DNA of 43,757 nt from Ignisphaera aggregans (GCA_015662595.1 DQTV01000037.1:1-43757); one strand, 5' to 3'. Positions 33,775-43,280 are shown, numbered from the stretch's first letter. Made by a program: numbers and translations. Notes: a model not told the origin generated them from the sequence alone.

Positions 33775-34209
33775 TTGATACTCGTAGTAAACCCCGAGAT
33801 TATCGAGGATGTAGAGAAGGTGGTTATCAACCATGACAAGCTCTGGAAGATAGTGCCTAGTGACGTAGAAGAGGTTGTGGTTTTAGCCCTCGCAAAGAAG
33901 TCAGGAAGGAAACTGGAAGTACTTAAATTCATTAGCTGTAAGAATCTGAGCTCTGACCCGTCGATGTTCATAGCCGACCCGAGCTGTGTAATTCATGTCT
34001 TAACGTTATGTAAAACTATGAACTGTGTACCCATGATAATACATAGCCATAGAGTATCGTGTATGCCTAGTGAAATGGATAGAGAAAGTATGAAGTTGTG
34101 GAACACCGTATGGCTGATAATCTCAACGAGTAGAAGGGTTGTATGTGCCTGGTTAATTGAGCAGGACGCGATACGAAGGATCGAGATTGAATATACTGAT
34201 TCACAGTGA
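33775..34209 (+). CDS. JAB/MPN (JAMM-like) domain protein with altered motif
   Basis: 144 residues. PMIIHSHRVSCMPSEMDRES corresponds to the JAMM zinc motif H-x-H-P-x6-S-x2-D, but the Pro is Arg and the spacing from the second His to the Ser is one residue shorter; a Glu upstream in VEEVVVLALAKKSGRKLEV could be the catalytic one. Active JAMM proteins are zinc isopeptidases that remove SAMP/ubiquitin-like modifiers. The changes suggest an altered active site or substrate. TTG start; placed directly after pncA. Confidence 0.6.
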   Translation: MILVVNPEIIEDVEKVVINHDKLWKIVPSDVEEVVVLALAKKSGRKLEVLKFISCKNLSSDPSMFIADPSCVIHVLTLCKTMNCVPMIIHSHRVSCMPSEMDRESMKLWNTVWLIISTSRRVVCAWLIEQDAIRRIEIEYTDSQ

Positions 34210-34278
34210 TTTGCGTGGAACCATTACCTGGAATCAGCTGTTCACTGTGCTGAGGTGGGCTGTATTCGGGGCTTAGCA

Positions 34279-35085
34279 TCAATGTCGACTTAGAAGTCTA
34301 GCGGTAATGTTCAAAATCCTTAACGCTCTCATAACGTTGTCGCTCATTTCCTCAACTGCATTGGTCGGTATGAGGCGTGGAAGTACTGTATCGGCTAAAC
34401 TCAATGAAATTGTTCGCACGTCAACCTCCCCGCCCAGATACCTGAGCTTCAGATATCCAAAACCAAAACTCTTTACATAGCTAATCTCATACGGAAATTC
34501 TATGGTTTTGTTCTTTGAAGACCATACCCTGAGCTCGACTATGTGCCTACGCTGAATCTCTCTCCCTAAAGTAAGTTGAGGTATCTTCAGGTGTAGCTCT
34601 GCAATGTCTATAACATCGCTTTCAACCTCACTACTAGCCCGTTCAACAAGTATCCTTAAATTGTTCGGAAGGAGTTTGATTATCTTCATAGCTTCAGGCT
34701 CTAGACTTAGTCTCTCAGCTATTGCCGAAGCAAGTAATAGCAATAATACCTCATCACAATCTCCGATATTTATCCCTACGACGCCATCTTGCGACATCGA
34801 CAAGACCCTGAGTGAATGTAGATCTAAGCTAAGGGACTTGGATAGAAATACGAAGTTCTCATGAACATGAAGTGTGGTTGAGGGCTCTAATGAGCCTCGA
34901 GCAACTATGTCGTTTTCTTGTACGATTAATAGAGGCAATACAACGTTGGGTATGGCGACATGGAACCTACCAACGAATGATCGTTTATTTAATGGTGCTC
35001 TACGTACTTCAAGATGTCTTAACACTTCCGCGAGCCTATCTAGAATGTATAGCACTTCGGATAAGCGTCGCAACTTCTTTCTCAA
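34279..35085 (-). CDS. Hypothetical protein
   Basis: 268 residues, family not recognised. The N-terminus is basic (RKKLRRLSEVLYILDRLAEVLRHLEVRR), then alternating strands and a helical leucine-rich block (CDEVLLLLLASAIAERLSLEPEAMKII), and a C-terminal helix (NAVEEMSDNVMRALRIL). No membrane segment. Its 62-base head-to-head gap with the DUF123 gene must hold both promoters. Confidence 0.55.
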   Translation of the reverse strand: MRKKLRRLSEVLYILDRLAEVLRHLEVRRAPLNKRSFVGRFHVAIPNVVLPLLIVQENDIVARGSLEPSTTLHVHENFVFLSKSLSLDLHSLRVLSMSQDGVVGINIGDCDEVLLLLLASAIAERLSLEPEAMKIIKLLPNNLRILVERASSEVESDVIDIAELHLKIPQLTLGREIQRRHIVELRVWSSKNKTIEFPYEISYVKSFGFGYLKLRYLGGEVDVRTISLSLADTVLPRLIPTNAVEEMSDNVMRALRILNITARLLSRH

Positions 35086-35147
35086 TCTTACTACCGGGAA
35101 GTACTTACGTTATCAAGCTCTTAAGCTAAACTAAGACAGTCATCTAC

Positions 35148-35636
35148 ATGGGAAAGATCTTGTTAAGTACCATACCTAAAGCTCCAGGAATCTATGCATT
35201 AATACTGAAGGTATGTCAAACATTGAAGATAGCTATAGGATCTCTCGGTTTTACAAATTTAGAACCTGGAATCTATTGCTATATCGGTTCCGCACGAGGG
35301 TATGGGGGTCTTTATTCAAGAATTGCACATCATATACGAAAACCGAAGTCCCGAATCAGATGGCATATTGATTACCTTACTAACGACCCTTCAGTCCTTA
35401 TAGTTTCAATAGTATATGCAATCACCAATATGGATTTAGAGAGCGTATTTGCGAATAACGTTAGTGCGTCAAGGTGTTGGCGCCCTACAATTCCGCACTT
35501 TGGTGCCACAGATAAACGTGATTACACTCACCTCTACTACTGCACATGTAGCTACGAAGAATGTTTAAGAGAATTACAATTCGTATTGGAGAAACTAGGA
35601 CTAAAACCACAGACCGTAACACTCAATACTCATTAG
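35148..35636 (+). CDS. DUF123 family GIY-YIG-like protein
   Basis: 162 residues. PGIYALIL, LEPGIYCYIGSARGYGGLYSRIAHHIRKPKSRIRWHIDYLT is the DUF123 core, which relates to GIY-YIG nuclease folds and sometimes occurs fused to endonuclease III (Nth) in archaea. Here it stands alone. C-terminal Cys-rich part HLYYCTCSYEECLRELQ may bind metal. Function not established. Confidence 0.78.
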   Translation: MGKILLSTIPKAPGIYALILKVCQTLKIAIGSLGFTNLEPGIYCYIGSARGYGGLYSRIAHHIRKPKSRIRWHIDYLTNDPSVLIVSIVYAITNMDLESVFANNVSASRCWRPTIPHFGATDKRDYTHLYYCTCSYEECLRELQFVLEKLGLKPQTVTLNTH

Positions 35637-35807
35637 TTTCAGTAATCCCCTAGAGCAATCCTATGTATGAGAGTACATGCTTAATACGACGACCTATCAT
35701 CGCTAACGAAACGCACTATCATGATGAGATGGTTACTGGGATGCCGCAGCATATCTAAGCAATGTATCTAGACTGAAGTTAGCTGAAGTTAGAGGAGGGT
35801 TTTGACG

Positions 35808-36839
35808 TTACTCCAGTATCTCACGACCACTAACTAATTGTACCCCTAAGCGATACATCGACTCTCTAATGGTACGAGAGTCAATCTTACTAAGCTTATG
35901 CGATAGCTCTAGGGGTATCGGGTAACCGGCCGGAGCTATCTTAGCAAGCCTAAGTGCTATATCCTCAATTGTATCGAGGATCTGTGTACTAAAGGATGAG
36001 AGTTGAAATGCTGGGCCTCCGCTCACTAACCTCATGTACGTTACTATCAATGTATCGAGCTCATAAGCTCTTAACTTACTTACTTCTACCTTCAATATCC
36101 GTGACAGTTCATCGGATTTCAATACTATCGGAACGCTAAACCCTGATTCTGAGTATGGATAGAGTTTAAAGAGTCTCGCAAGTTCAAGTACATAGAGATC
36201 AGGGTAATCTTTAATTCCGTAGAAACTTGCACCAGAGTTCTTAGCTATGAAGAGTGTTATGGTATTGCGATTGAGAAACGCAAGCGTTTGGAGTCTCATC
36301 TCCACAAGTTCGCCTACTGAATAACATCCATACGTGGCCGAACATATTCGCACATTCCTTACTTTCTTAAACCTATCCATAGTGAAAGATATGGCAGACC
36401 CATCAATTAGTACAAATGGCTTCTCACTCGCGTACCTAACAGCTTGCTTAAGTAGGTTTAGCTCTACGCATTGCGCATAGAGAGCCAACACCTTCTTTGG
36501 CGCTATTTTTCTCATACCAGCTACGTCATACATTCCAGGAAACTCAATGGTACCAACATCACCTATTCTAATGAATTTAGTATCATCACCGTGTGCTAGC
36601 GCTACACCCTGAACTACATATATGAGGCCTAGCCTAGTCTCTACAATAGTAAAGCTGGAGTCCGCAGCCACAACCTTACACGTATCACTATGCTTCTTAA
36701 CGTCTATCACGGTCCATCTCAGCTTGTTAACTACAATGCTCTTCAGCTCATCAAATCGATGTCTAGTATCGTCATAGAATTGCTTGGCAAACTGTAGAAG
36801 CGCTTTCTCAAGCTCAGGAAATATAGGCACAGCCGACAC
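35808..36839 (-). CDS. Second NurA-like nuclease-family protein (stand-alone)
   Basis: 343 residues. The NurA core appears as CKVVAADSSFTIVETRLGLIYVVQGVALA (Asp60) and KPFVLIDGSAISF (Asp146), with later helices and no other known domain. Composition matches the surrounding genome, unlike the GC-rich nurA at 17 kb. No herA is adjacent, so either it partners with a distant HerA or acts alone. A divergent gap of 69 bases separates it from the DUF362 gene. Confidence 0.66.
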   Translation of the reverse strand: MSAVPIFPELEKALLQFAKQFYDDTRHRFDELKSIVVNKLRWTVIDVKKHSDTCKVVAADSSFTIVETRLGLIYVVQGVALAHGDDTKFIRIGDVGTIEFPGMYDVAGMRKIAPKKVLALYAQCVELNLLKQAVRYASEKPFVLIDGSAISFTMDRFKKVRNVRICSATYGCYSVGELVEMRLQTLAFLNRNTITLFIAKNSGASFYGIKDYPDLYVLELARLFKLYPYSESGFSVPIVLKSDELSRILKVEVSKLRAYELDTLIVTYMRLVSGGPAFQLSSFSTQILDTIEDIALRLAKIAPAGYPIPLELSHKLSKIDSRTIRESMYRLGVQLVSGREILE

Positions 36840-36908
36840 CCTTCCAACTAGTTAGGTTTAGATGTTGACACCTATTAGGAGTCGCACACACGTTACTAGC
36901 GGTGCATC

Positions 36909-37754
36909 ATGTTAGCCTACGTTAAAGCGGATCTCGACAGCGTCATTGAAATGTACTTGGGAAGACCTTCTCATTGCGTACTAGTGCTAGACATACCAAC
37001 GCCCTTTCTTGACGAGACTCTGCCACCACTACACGAAGTCTCCATGGTAATCTCAGCTCTTAACAGTATCTGCAAGCACTTACTGCTATACGTAAACCCT
37101 TTCATCGGTACTCATAGCGATATACTAACTAAGATCCCCATCCTCGTACCGCTATACAAACGCGGTCTGGTAATCGACTACAAATCTACACCTCGAGTAA
37201 AGGCTAGCATACATACTCAAGGACTTCACAATACACTAACCATAGAGGTTGCGAATCCCAATAATCTTGGGACCACAATAGTGTTCTCGATACCACGGAC
37301 TTGCGATGCTCCTCCAATACTCACACCCTCAGCCCTATACGTGTACTATCTAACCGATAGCAGCTCTAGGGCTCTGCTTAGACAAGGGTTTACAGCTACA
37401 CACCTTAACATAGCAACGATATTAAGGTACACGACACCCCATCTAGCAATCGTTTCGCTTTCAAAATGTATATCAGGTGATGGTCCTATCTTTGGGTACC
37501 CTGAATACATAGACACAGCATTTTTTGTGGGTAAACCGCATCTCATCGACATTGCGTTGGCGTTGTGTTTGGGATACACTTTACACGATATATACTTTGT
37601 CAAGCTCATTAACGATGCTCATAACCTTAACAAGCTATTTCAATTAGCTAACCACTTCGTGAAATCCATCACTACGTGTAGAAAGGTTAAGCGTCATAGC
37701 CTTTATCACTATCATAGACGATTGCTAATTACTAAGGCAGACTTACATACGTAG
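36909..37754 (+). CDS. DUF362-like protein
   Basis: 281 residues. SKCISGDGPIFGYPEYIDTAFFVGKPHLIDIALALCLGYTLHDIYFVKLI near residues 185-240 matches the end of DUF362 domains (GDGP..G.P...D....G.DP...D......G). The first half has little similarity to any domain I know. DUF362 proteins sometimes occur with ferredoxin domains, but no Cys-rich cluster motif is seen here. It overlaps the tail of the DUF711 gene by 23 bases. Confidence 0.55.
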   Translation: MLAYVKADLDSVIEMYLGRPSHCVLVLDIPTPFLDETLPPLHEVSMVISALNSICKHLLLYVNPFIGTHSDILTKIPILVPLYKRGLVIDYKSTPRVKASIHTQGLHNTLTIEVANPNNLGTTIVFSIPRTCDAPPILTPSALYVYYLTDSSSRALLRQGFTATHLNIATILRYTTPHLAIVSLSKCISGDGPIFGYPEYIDTAFFVGKPHLIDIALALCLGYTLHDIYFVKLINDAHNLNKLFQLANHFVKSITTCRKVKRHSLYHYHRRLLITKADLHT

Positions 37755-38862
37755 TGCCAATATTCTTAAGCTGAATTGGTGTGCCTGGCTCAGCATCTAC
37801 GGGTATTACACGTATTATTAGCGTACGCATCTTGTATTTATGAACCGTGAATACATCGATAGCTAACCTGTCCAAGTCTATACTTCGAGGGATAGCTACC
37901 ATATCAAGTCCAGGTGCACAGAAAAGCGAGTAGCAAACGAGATCCCTCAGCCTCACATACCCTTCCTTAACACGCTCATTTAAGATATTGTCTTCAGCTA
38001 CCGAAAGCATAACTTCATTGAATCCAATTACATTGAGCCTCATCTTCCTTGCAATAGCCTTGATAAACATGTTCAGGCTATGCACCGCATTAATAGTTCC
38101 AGGACTACCTATCTTTGCAGATATGAGTTTTTCTATTAAATGACCCACGCTTTCATCCATCCACGGTGAGAGAGATAGGTCTATTCCTCTAAATGGTAGC
38201 TCACTACATAGAGCTACACTATGAAGCTTTCTTATTGAGGACTCTATGAATTCTGTCAGCTTCTCCACATCACCATGTAGCAGTGCTCGCTCAACAAGAT
38301 CTACGTACCGTAGCGAAGCAGAGATACCCATAGACATGCTGACATTTGCGGCTGCAGGAAAGTATGGAGTTTCAATCCATGTACCCACAGTAATGGCGAA
38401 CCGGGTATACGTGTCTGGTTCTACGGATTTCTTAAGCGTTTTGTTTACAGCGCGCAATAGGCACGTATCACTGTCACATCTTATACTGCCATAGATGTTA
38501 TGAGCGTTATCGATAAGCTCTAAGATGATGTCAGTGCACGGACTTTCACATTCTAATGGAAATGCCGCGATGAGAATGTCATCAATACTGGCTAGCATAC
38601 GAGCTAATCTTTGACACCATTCACGATCTAAGCTTGCTGGGAGAGGTGGTAGTATAGCACGCAATGTCCATACGTTAAGTCCGCATGTCCTGATACAGTC
38701 ACGCACCTTGGACACTAACTCAATAACACTGTCAACAATATCGTGTGGCGACCAATTACGTGGAGCGACATGTAGAGTTAGAGCCCTTATCAATGCCATA
38801 CTCAAGCCCTTACCTATTAGTCCTCTGAAGCGCCATTTATCAACCCCAACTTTATTAAGCAT
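37732..38862 (-). CDS. DUF711 (UPF0210) family protein
   Basis: 376 residues. IRALTLHVAPRNWSPHDIVDSVIELVSKVRDCIRTCGLNVWTLRAILPPLP at the N-terminus, then ITVGTWIETPYFPAAANVSMSMGISASLRYVDLVERAL and GIDLSLSPWMDESVGHLIE, are clear DUF711/UPF0210 motifs. These proteins form a PFL-fold-related family of unclear function. Length is somewhat below the bacterial family members (about 440-450). Confidence 0.78.
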   Translation of the reverse strand: MLNKVGVDKWRFRGLIGKGLSMALIRALTLHVAPRNWSPHDIVDSVIELVSKVRDCIRTCGLNVWTLRAILPPLPASLDREWCQRLARMLASIDDILIAAFPLECESPCTDIILELIDNAHNIYGSIRCDSDTCLLRAVNKTLKKSVEPDTYTRFAITVGTWIETPYFPAAANVSMSMGISASLRYVDLVERALLHGDVEKLTEFIESSIRKLHSVALCSELPFRGIDLSLSPWMDESVGHLIEKLISAKIGSPGTINAVHSLNMFIKAIARKMRLNVIGFNEVMLSVAEDNILNERVKEGYVRLRDLVCYSLFCAPGLDMVAIPRSIDLDRLAIDVFTVHKYKMRTLIIRVIPVDAEPGTPIQLKNIGTTYVSLP

Positions 38863-38889
38863 GCATTAGATCTCAGTCGAGGAGCTATA

Positions 38890-38895
38890 TTTATA
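38890..38895 (+). promoter_or_regulatory. Box A promoter for 44-residue zinc ribbon
   Basis: TTTATA in TATATTTATAAC, about 45 bases before the ATG at 38938; transcription expected near 38917. Confidence 0.4.
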
Positions 38896-38937
38896 ACTTC
38901 GAAAAGCGATAATTACTGTTGCCGGGACTGCGTAATC

Positions 38938-39072
38938 ATGTACAGGAGCGCGATATATTTTGTATGTCCACGCTGTGGACACAAGCTATACATCGTCTGT
39001 AACCAGATTGTATGTAAGGTATGTGGCTTCAAAACACGTGTATACGCTATGCAGCGCGTTATAGCGGCATAG
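38938..39072 (+). CDS. 44-residue zinc-ribbon protein
   Basis: The frame MYRSAIYFVCPRCGHKLYIV, then CNQIVCKVCGFKTRVYAM, shows CPRCG and CKVCG knuckles about 14 residues apart, a classic small zinc ribbon like those of RNA polymerase subunit P or ribosomal proteins, but it does not match RpoP exactly. TATA box upstream supports expression. The PPP phosphatase gene begins 66 bases later. Confidence 0.68.
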   Translation: MYRSAIYFVCPRCGHKLYIVCNQIVCKVCGFKTRVYAMQRVIAA

Positions 39073-39138
39073 TAACTACCGTAAAAGCTAGATATCTGGT
39101 CATAAGGATCTGGTCAACACTTATAGTGGGCCGCTGAG

Positions 39139-40056
39139 ATGTCGAAAATCGAGCAGATGTTTCGACATGCTAGGAAGGTAGCTCTAGATAGCTATGAGTA
39201 CAAGAAAGTGCTTGAGGAGTTTACCTCGATTCTAAGTTTTGAGGCTAAACATGTTCAGCGCAATCATGTTATGGTTTTAGACCGTGCTGAGAGGATACTG
39301 TTCGTAGGCGATGTGCACGGAGATTTGGAGACCCTATACGAAGTCTTTGTAAAACGTGTGGATCTCTATACACATCTGAGAGAGGGTGGCTACGTAGTAT
39401 TCTTGGGAGATTACGTAGATCGCGGAGCACAGCAACTCGAAGCATTATCGCTAATAGCTTTACTGAAAAGTGAATGGCGATCTCAGATAATCACGCTTCG
39501 CGGAAATCATGAACCACCACCCTGGTTACCACCTTACCCCCACGACTATCCACAGTATCTCGTCATGCGCTTTGGACGCGAAGAAGGTGAGCAACTGTAT
39601 GAGTTGAGTCAGCGTGTCTTTGAATGCTTGCCACTCATGGTTTACATTCCAAACAACTTATTAGCGGTTCATGGAGGACCCCCGATTTTGAGGGTATTGA
39701 AGTATTCAAATGCTGACGACATTCTGAGAATCAGCGAGGATAAGACCGCTATAGAGGATATTTTATGGAGCGATCCTATAGAAGAGAACGTAGAGTGGAT
39801 ACCTAGTTATCGAGGAGCTGGTAAGCTATGGGGATACAGGGTAACAGAGCAAACGCTTTCGAAGCTAAATATCAAGCTAATCATAAGAGCTCATGAGCCA
39901 TGCATCGCCGGTTACAAACTTAATCATGGAAATAAGGTATTGACTCTGTTCACGATGAGGGGTTACTATGGTAATATAAGCGCAGCTGTAGCGCTTATCG
40001 ACTTAACACGTGATAGGTGGTATGACGAGGTGAATAGATACATTATCACAGTCTAA
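39139..40056 (+). CDS. PPP-family serine/threonine protein phosphatase
   Basis: 305 residues. The signature motifs of the PP1/PP2A superfamily are all present: GDVHGD (57-62), GDYVDRG (90-96) and RGNHE (121-125), with HGG and HEP later. The two-metal site is thus intact. Archaeal PPP phosphatases act on phosphorylated Ser/Thr (some also Tyr) residues of proteins in the cytosol. It is upstream of hel308 by 75 bases on the same strand. Confidence 0.92.
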   Translation: MSKIEQMFRHARKVALDSYEYKKVLEEFTSILSFEAKHVQRNHVMVLDRAERILFVGDVHGDLETLYEVFVKRVDLYTHLREGGYVVFLGDYVDRGAQQLEALSLIALLKSEWRSQIITLRGNHEPPPWLPPYPHDYPQYLVMRFGREEGEQLYELSQRVFECLPLMVYIPNNLLAVHGGPPILRVLKYSNADDILRISEDKTAIEDILWSDPIEENVEWIPSYRGAGKLWGYRVTEQTLSKLNIKLIIRAHEPCIAGYKLNHGNKVLTLFTMRGYYGNISAAVALIDLTRDRWYDEVNRYIITV

Positions 40057-40131
40057 TTGGGATGGTGTATCATGGCTATAATCCGCGTTAGCACCATTAA
40101 TCGTGACGTAGCTTAGGGGTAAGCCGAAGCT

Positions 40132-42261
40132 ATGAACCTTGAACCTTTAGAGCGGTTCGCTTTACCTGAGGTAATAAGACATGGATTGAAACGTCGTGGA
40201 ATTCACGGGTTTACGCCGCCCCAAGCCGAGGCCCTTCGAAAGGGGTTATTAAAGGGTAAGAACATCGTTGTCTCTACGCCTACAGCCAGTGGAAAGACAT
40301 TGATAGCAGAGCTAGCCCTGGTGTCGACGGCATTAAATAATGGTATAGGAATCTATGCTACACCATTGAAGGCATTAGCAAACGAGAAGTACGAGGAGTT
40401 TAGGTTCTGGGAGCGCTATGGGGTTTCGATCGGTATAACAACCGGTGATTATGACGAGCCTGGAGAGAACCTGGGTAAGTACGGTATCATCGTTGCAACA
40501 TATGAAAGGTTAGATTCCATACTTAGACATAGGCCGTCATGGCTTAATAGAGTCAAAACTATTGTGATCGATGAGCTGCACAGTATTAACGACCCTGAAC
40601 GTGGACCTATAGTCGAACTCATCGCAACGAGAGCTTTGTTCATGGGTTTGCAGATCATAGGGCTTTCAGCAACCGTAGGCAACCCTCATCACTTAGCTAA
40701 GTGGTTGAATGCTGAGCTCGTATATAGTGAGTGGAGACCAGTAAAACTCATTGAAGGTTATTATGATAGGCATAGAAATGAGATAGTGTTTGAGGATGGA
40801 AGGGTAGAACCCGTCGAACATGATTTACTCACACACATAGCATTGAGAGCTATGAACGAAAACTATCAGGTGCTCATATTTAAACAAGCACGTCGTCAAG
40901 CAGAACAAAGCGCTGCAAAGCTCGCTCCCATCGTTGAGCGATTCTTGGAGCCTCAGGAACGTAAGGAGCTACAAAACCTTATTTCAGAGTTGAAATCGCA
41001 ATCCTCTTCACGTATAGAATATGAGAGCTTAGCACCTCTAATTCAGAGAGGGGTCGCGTTTCATCATGCAGGCCTTTCAAGTATTGCTCGAAAAGTTGTA
41101 GAGAAGGGATTTCGAGAGCGCTTGATAAAGATTGTTGTAGCGACACCTACTCTTGCTGCAGGCATAAACATGCCTGCACGACGCGTAGTCGTCTATACTA
41201 GACGTTTTGAGTCTTCACAGTGGACGAGGATCTCAATAGCTGAGTACAAGCAGATGGCTGGACGTGCTGGTAGGCCTCAATACGACCCGTATGGCGAGGC
41301 AATAATAGCCGATGCCCCCACCCCTCAGGTAGCGCTTCACTATATTCGCGGCGTACCTGAAAATGTGGAGTCTAAGCTATGGAATGAACGCGCACTCAGA
41401 ATCCATGTTTTATCCACTATCGTTTCCGGATACGCCAATAGACTAAAGGAGCTCATAGACTTCTTCTCTAAGACCTTGGGAGCTCAGAACGCAAGGATAA
41501 TACTGGCTCAGCATAGAATACTCTCAACGATTAGGCATCTACAAGAAATGGAGATGATATATCAGGAAGGTGAAGAATACTTAGCTACACCACTAGGTGA
41601 AGCTGTTTCCAAGCTTTATGTAGATCCGCTCACAGCAAATATAATAATCCGAGGCCTGCGTAATCGTTCAAAGGCCTCAGAACTATACTACTTAACACTT
41701 ATAGCGTTGACACCGGATTTTGAACGTGTTAGAATACATAGGTATTCTCAGCTCTATGATGAGGCAGTGGAGCTTGCTAACATCGGCGAAATACCGTTGC
41801 CTGAGGATATCGATGAGAGAATATCCACTCAACAGTGGTTGCGAGGCTACAAGATAGCTAGAATTCTATACGAATGGATTAATGAGGTAGAGGAGGATAC
41901 AATAGTTGAGCGTTATGGTATAGGGCTTGGAGATCTTAGTAACATTGTTGACACCGCCACGTGGCTTACTCATGCTGCAGCACGTATATGCTCGATATGT
42001 GGTTTAGAACAGCATGCAAGAGCGTTAACTACACTCAGTATAAGGATTGAGAAGGGCGTTCGTGAAGACGCTGTTGATCTGGCAAGGGTCAAGGGCATAG
42101 GTAGGGTAAGAGCACGCATACTGATAAATGCTGGTATAAGGACGGTGCACGATCTCGTTAAGACCCCTAAAGCGAGGCTAATCTCATTGCCTTACTTCGG
42201 TGAAAAAGTGGTTGAGGAGATTTTAAGGAGTGCAAAGGAGATTCTCAATGGAACCAGATGA
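40132..42261 (+). CDS. hel308: Hel308-type (Ski2-like) superfamily 2 DNA helicase
   Basis: 709 residues, close to the usual 700-720. Motif I STPTASGKT (48-56), motif II DELHSIND (near 146), motif III LSATVGN, motif VI QMAGRAGRPQYDPYGEA and a C-terminal helix-hairpin-helix (VKGIGRVRARILINAGIRTV) are present, as in archaeal Hel308 with its ratchet and winged-helix domains. It unwinds lagging-strand and forked DNA 3'-5' at stalled replication forks. The stop codon TGA lies inside the box C of sRNA 11. Confidence 0.93.
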   Translation: MNLEPLERFALPEVIRHGLKRRGIHGFTPPQAEALRKGLLKGKNIVVSTPTASGKTLIAELALVSTALNNGIGIYATPLKALANEKYEEFRFWERYGVSIGITTGDYDEPGENLGKYGIIVATYERLDSILRHRPSWLNRVKTIVIDELHSINDPERGPIVELIATRALFMGLQIIGLSATVGNPHHLAKWLNAELVYSEWRPVKLIEGYYDRHRNEIVFEDGRVEPVEHDLLTHIALRAMNENYQVLIFKQARRQAEQSAAKLAPIVERFLEPQERKELQNLISELKSQSSSRIEYESLAPLIQRGVAFHHAGLSSIARKVVEKGFRERLIKIVVATPTLAAGINMPARRVVVYTRRFESSQWTRISIAEYKQMAGRAGRPQYDPYGEAIIADAPTPQVALHYIRGVPENVESKLWNERALRIHVLSTIVSGYANRLKELIDFFSKTLGAQNARIILAQHRILSTIRHLQEMEMIYQEGEEYLATPLGEAVSKLYVDPLTANIIIRGLRNRSKASELYYLTLIALTPDFERVRIHRYSQLYDEAVELANIGEIPLPEDIDERISTQQWLRGYKIARILYEWINEVEEDTIVERYGIGLGDLSNIVDTATWLTHAAARICSICGLEQHARALTTLSIRIEKGVREDAVDLARVKGIGRVRARILINAGIRTVHDLVKTPKARLISLPYFGEKVVEEILRSAKEILNGTR

Positions 42262-42306
42262 TTAGATCTAGCCAGGCTGAAATGTGATGAAGGGACCACA
42301 GAATGA
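42258..42306 (+). ncRNA. C/D box sRNA candidate 11, bridging two genes
   Basis: C ATGATTA (42258-42264), 12-base guide GATCTAGCCAGG, D' CTGA (42277-42280), spacer AAT, C' GTGATGA (42284-42290), 12-base guide AGGGACCACAGA, D-like ATGA (42303-42306). The spacings are ideal but C and D each differ from consensus at one base. It covers the whole gap: box C contains the hel308 stop, box D overlaps the start codon of the epimerase. Confidence 0.52.
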
Positions 42307-43280
42307 TGCATTTTCAAAGAGTTGTAGTTACTGGCGGTGCTGGATTTATAGGTAGTCATCTAGTAGATTTCATAGTTAATAAAGGACTTGCAGACGAGAT
42401 CGTAGTAATCGATAACCTTAGTTCTGGCTCCTTAAACAACATAGCGCATCACATCGATAAACCATACCTTAAGTTTATTCAAAGCGATCTCAAGATATAT
42501 GATAGCAAATGGGTGGAGCACTTCAAAGAGTCGGAAGTAGTTTTTCACCTTGCAGCTAATCCCGATGTTCGTACATCGGTAGAGAATCCACGAATACACT
42601 TCGAGGAAAATATCGTAGCTACGTTCAATGTGTTAGAGGCTTGCAGGGTTCACGATGTAGAACTGGTGGTCTTTGCAAGCAGCTCAACAGTGTATGGAGA
42701 AGCTAAGCGTATTCCAACACCTGAGAATTATTACCCTTTAGAGCCGATATCAGTGTATGGGGCTTCTAAGCTTAGTGCTGAAATCCTCATTACGACATAC
42801 TCAAGACTCTACGGTATAAAGAGCCTAATTCTTAGATATGCAAACATTATAGGGCCTCGCTGTAATCATGGAGTGATAGTGGACTTTATAAGGAAATTGA
42901 AAGCTAATCCACAGATTCTAGAGATTTTAGGGGATGGAACTCAACGCAAGAGTTACCTCCATGTATACGATGCTATAGACGCTACACTTCTATTAGTCAA
43001 CTACATCTTGGAACGCGGTTCACAATATGAGATATTCAACGTTGGTAACGTGGACTGGATTACGGTACTAGAGATAGCAAATATCGTTGTCGAGGAAATG
43101 GGTTTAAAAAATGTTAGGTATGTTTTCAGACCCGCTACTCCTAATGGACGTGGCTGGCGTGGAGATGTAAAGTTTATGCTATTAGATGTTTCTAAACTTC
43201 AATCATTAGGCTGGAAGCCGTCGATGAGCTCGAGGGAAGCTGTTAGGAGGACTGTGCGCGCACTTCTAGGGAAGGAATAG
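42303..43280 (+). CDS. NAD-dependent sugar-nucleotide epimerase/dehydratase (GalE-like)
   Basis: 325 residues. Extended SDR: GGAGFIGSHL (11-20), the HLAANPDVRTS block, SSSTVYG and the YGASK catalytic pair (Y152, K156). The end has RGWRGDVKFMLLDVSKLQSLGWKP, typical of UDP-glucose 4-epimerase-like enzymes. It provides NDP-sugars for surface glycans or lipid heads. The exact sugar is not set by the sequence. The start is the first of two adjacent Met codons at 42303; the second ATG (42306) avoids overlap with box D of sRNA 11. Confidence 0.85.
   Translation: MMHFQRVVVTGGAGFIGSHLVDFIVNKGLADEIVVIDNLSSGSLNNIAHHIDKPYLKFIQSDLKIYDSKWVEHFKESEVVFHLAANPDVRTSVENPRIHFEENIVATFNVLEACRVHDVELVVFASSSTVYGEAKRIPTPENYYPLEPISVYGASKLSAEILITTYSRLYGIKSLILRYANIIGPRCNHGVIVDFIRKLKANPQILEILGDGTQRKSYLHVYDAIDATLLLVNYILERGSQYEIFNVGNVDWITVLEIANIVVEEMGLKNVRYVFRPATPNGRGWRGDVKFMLLDVSKLQSLGWKPSMSSREAVRRTVRALLGKE

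Noticed and set aside
35700-35780. ATGATGA at about 35715 as another C/D sRNA
   Set aside because: No D' or C' at suitable spacing; the next CTGA is over 50 bases away.
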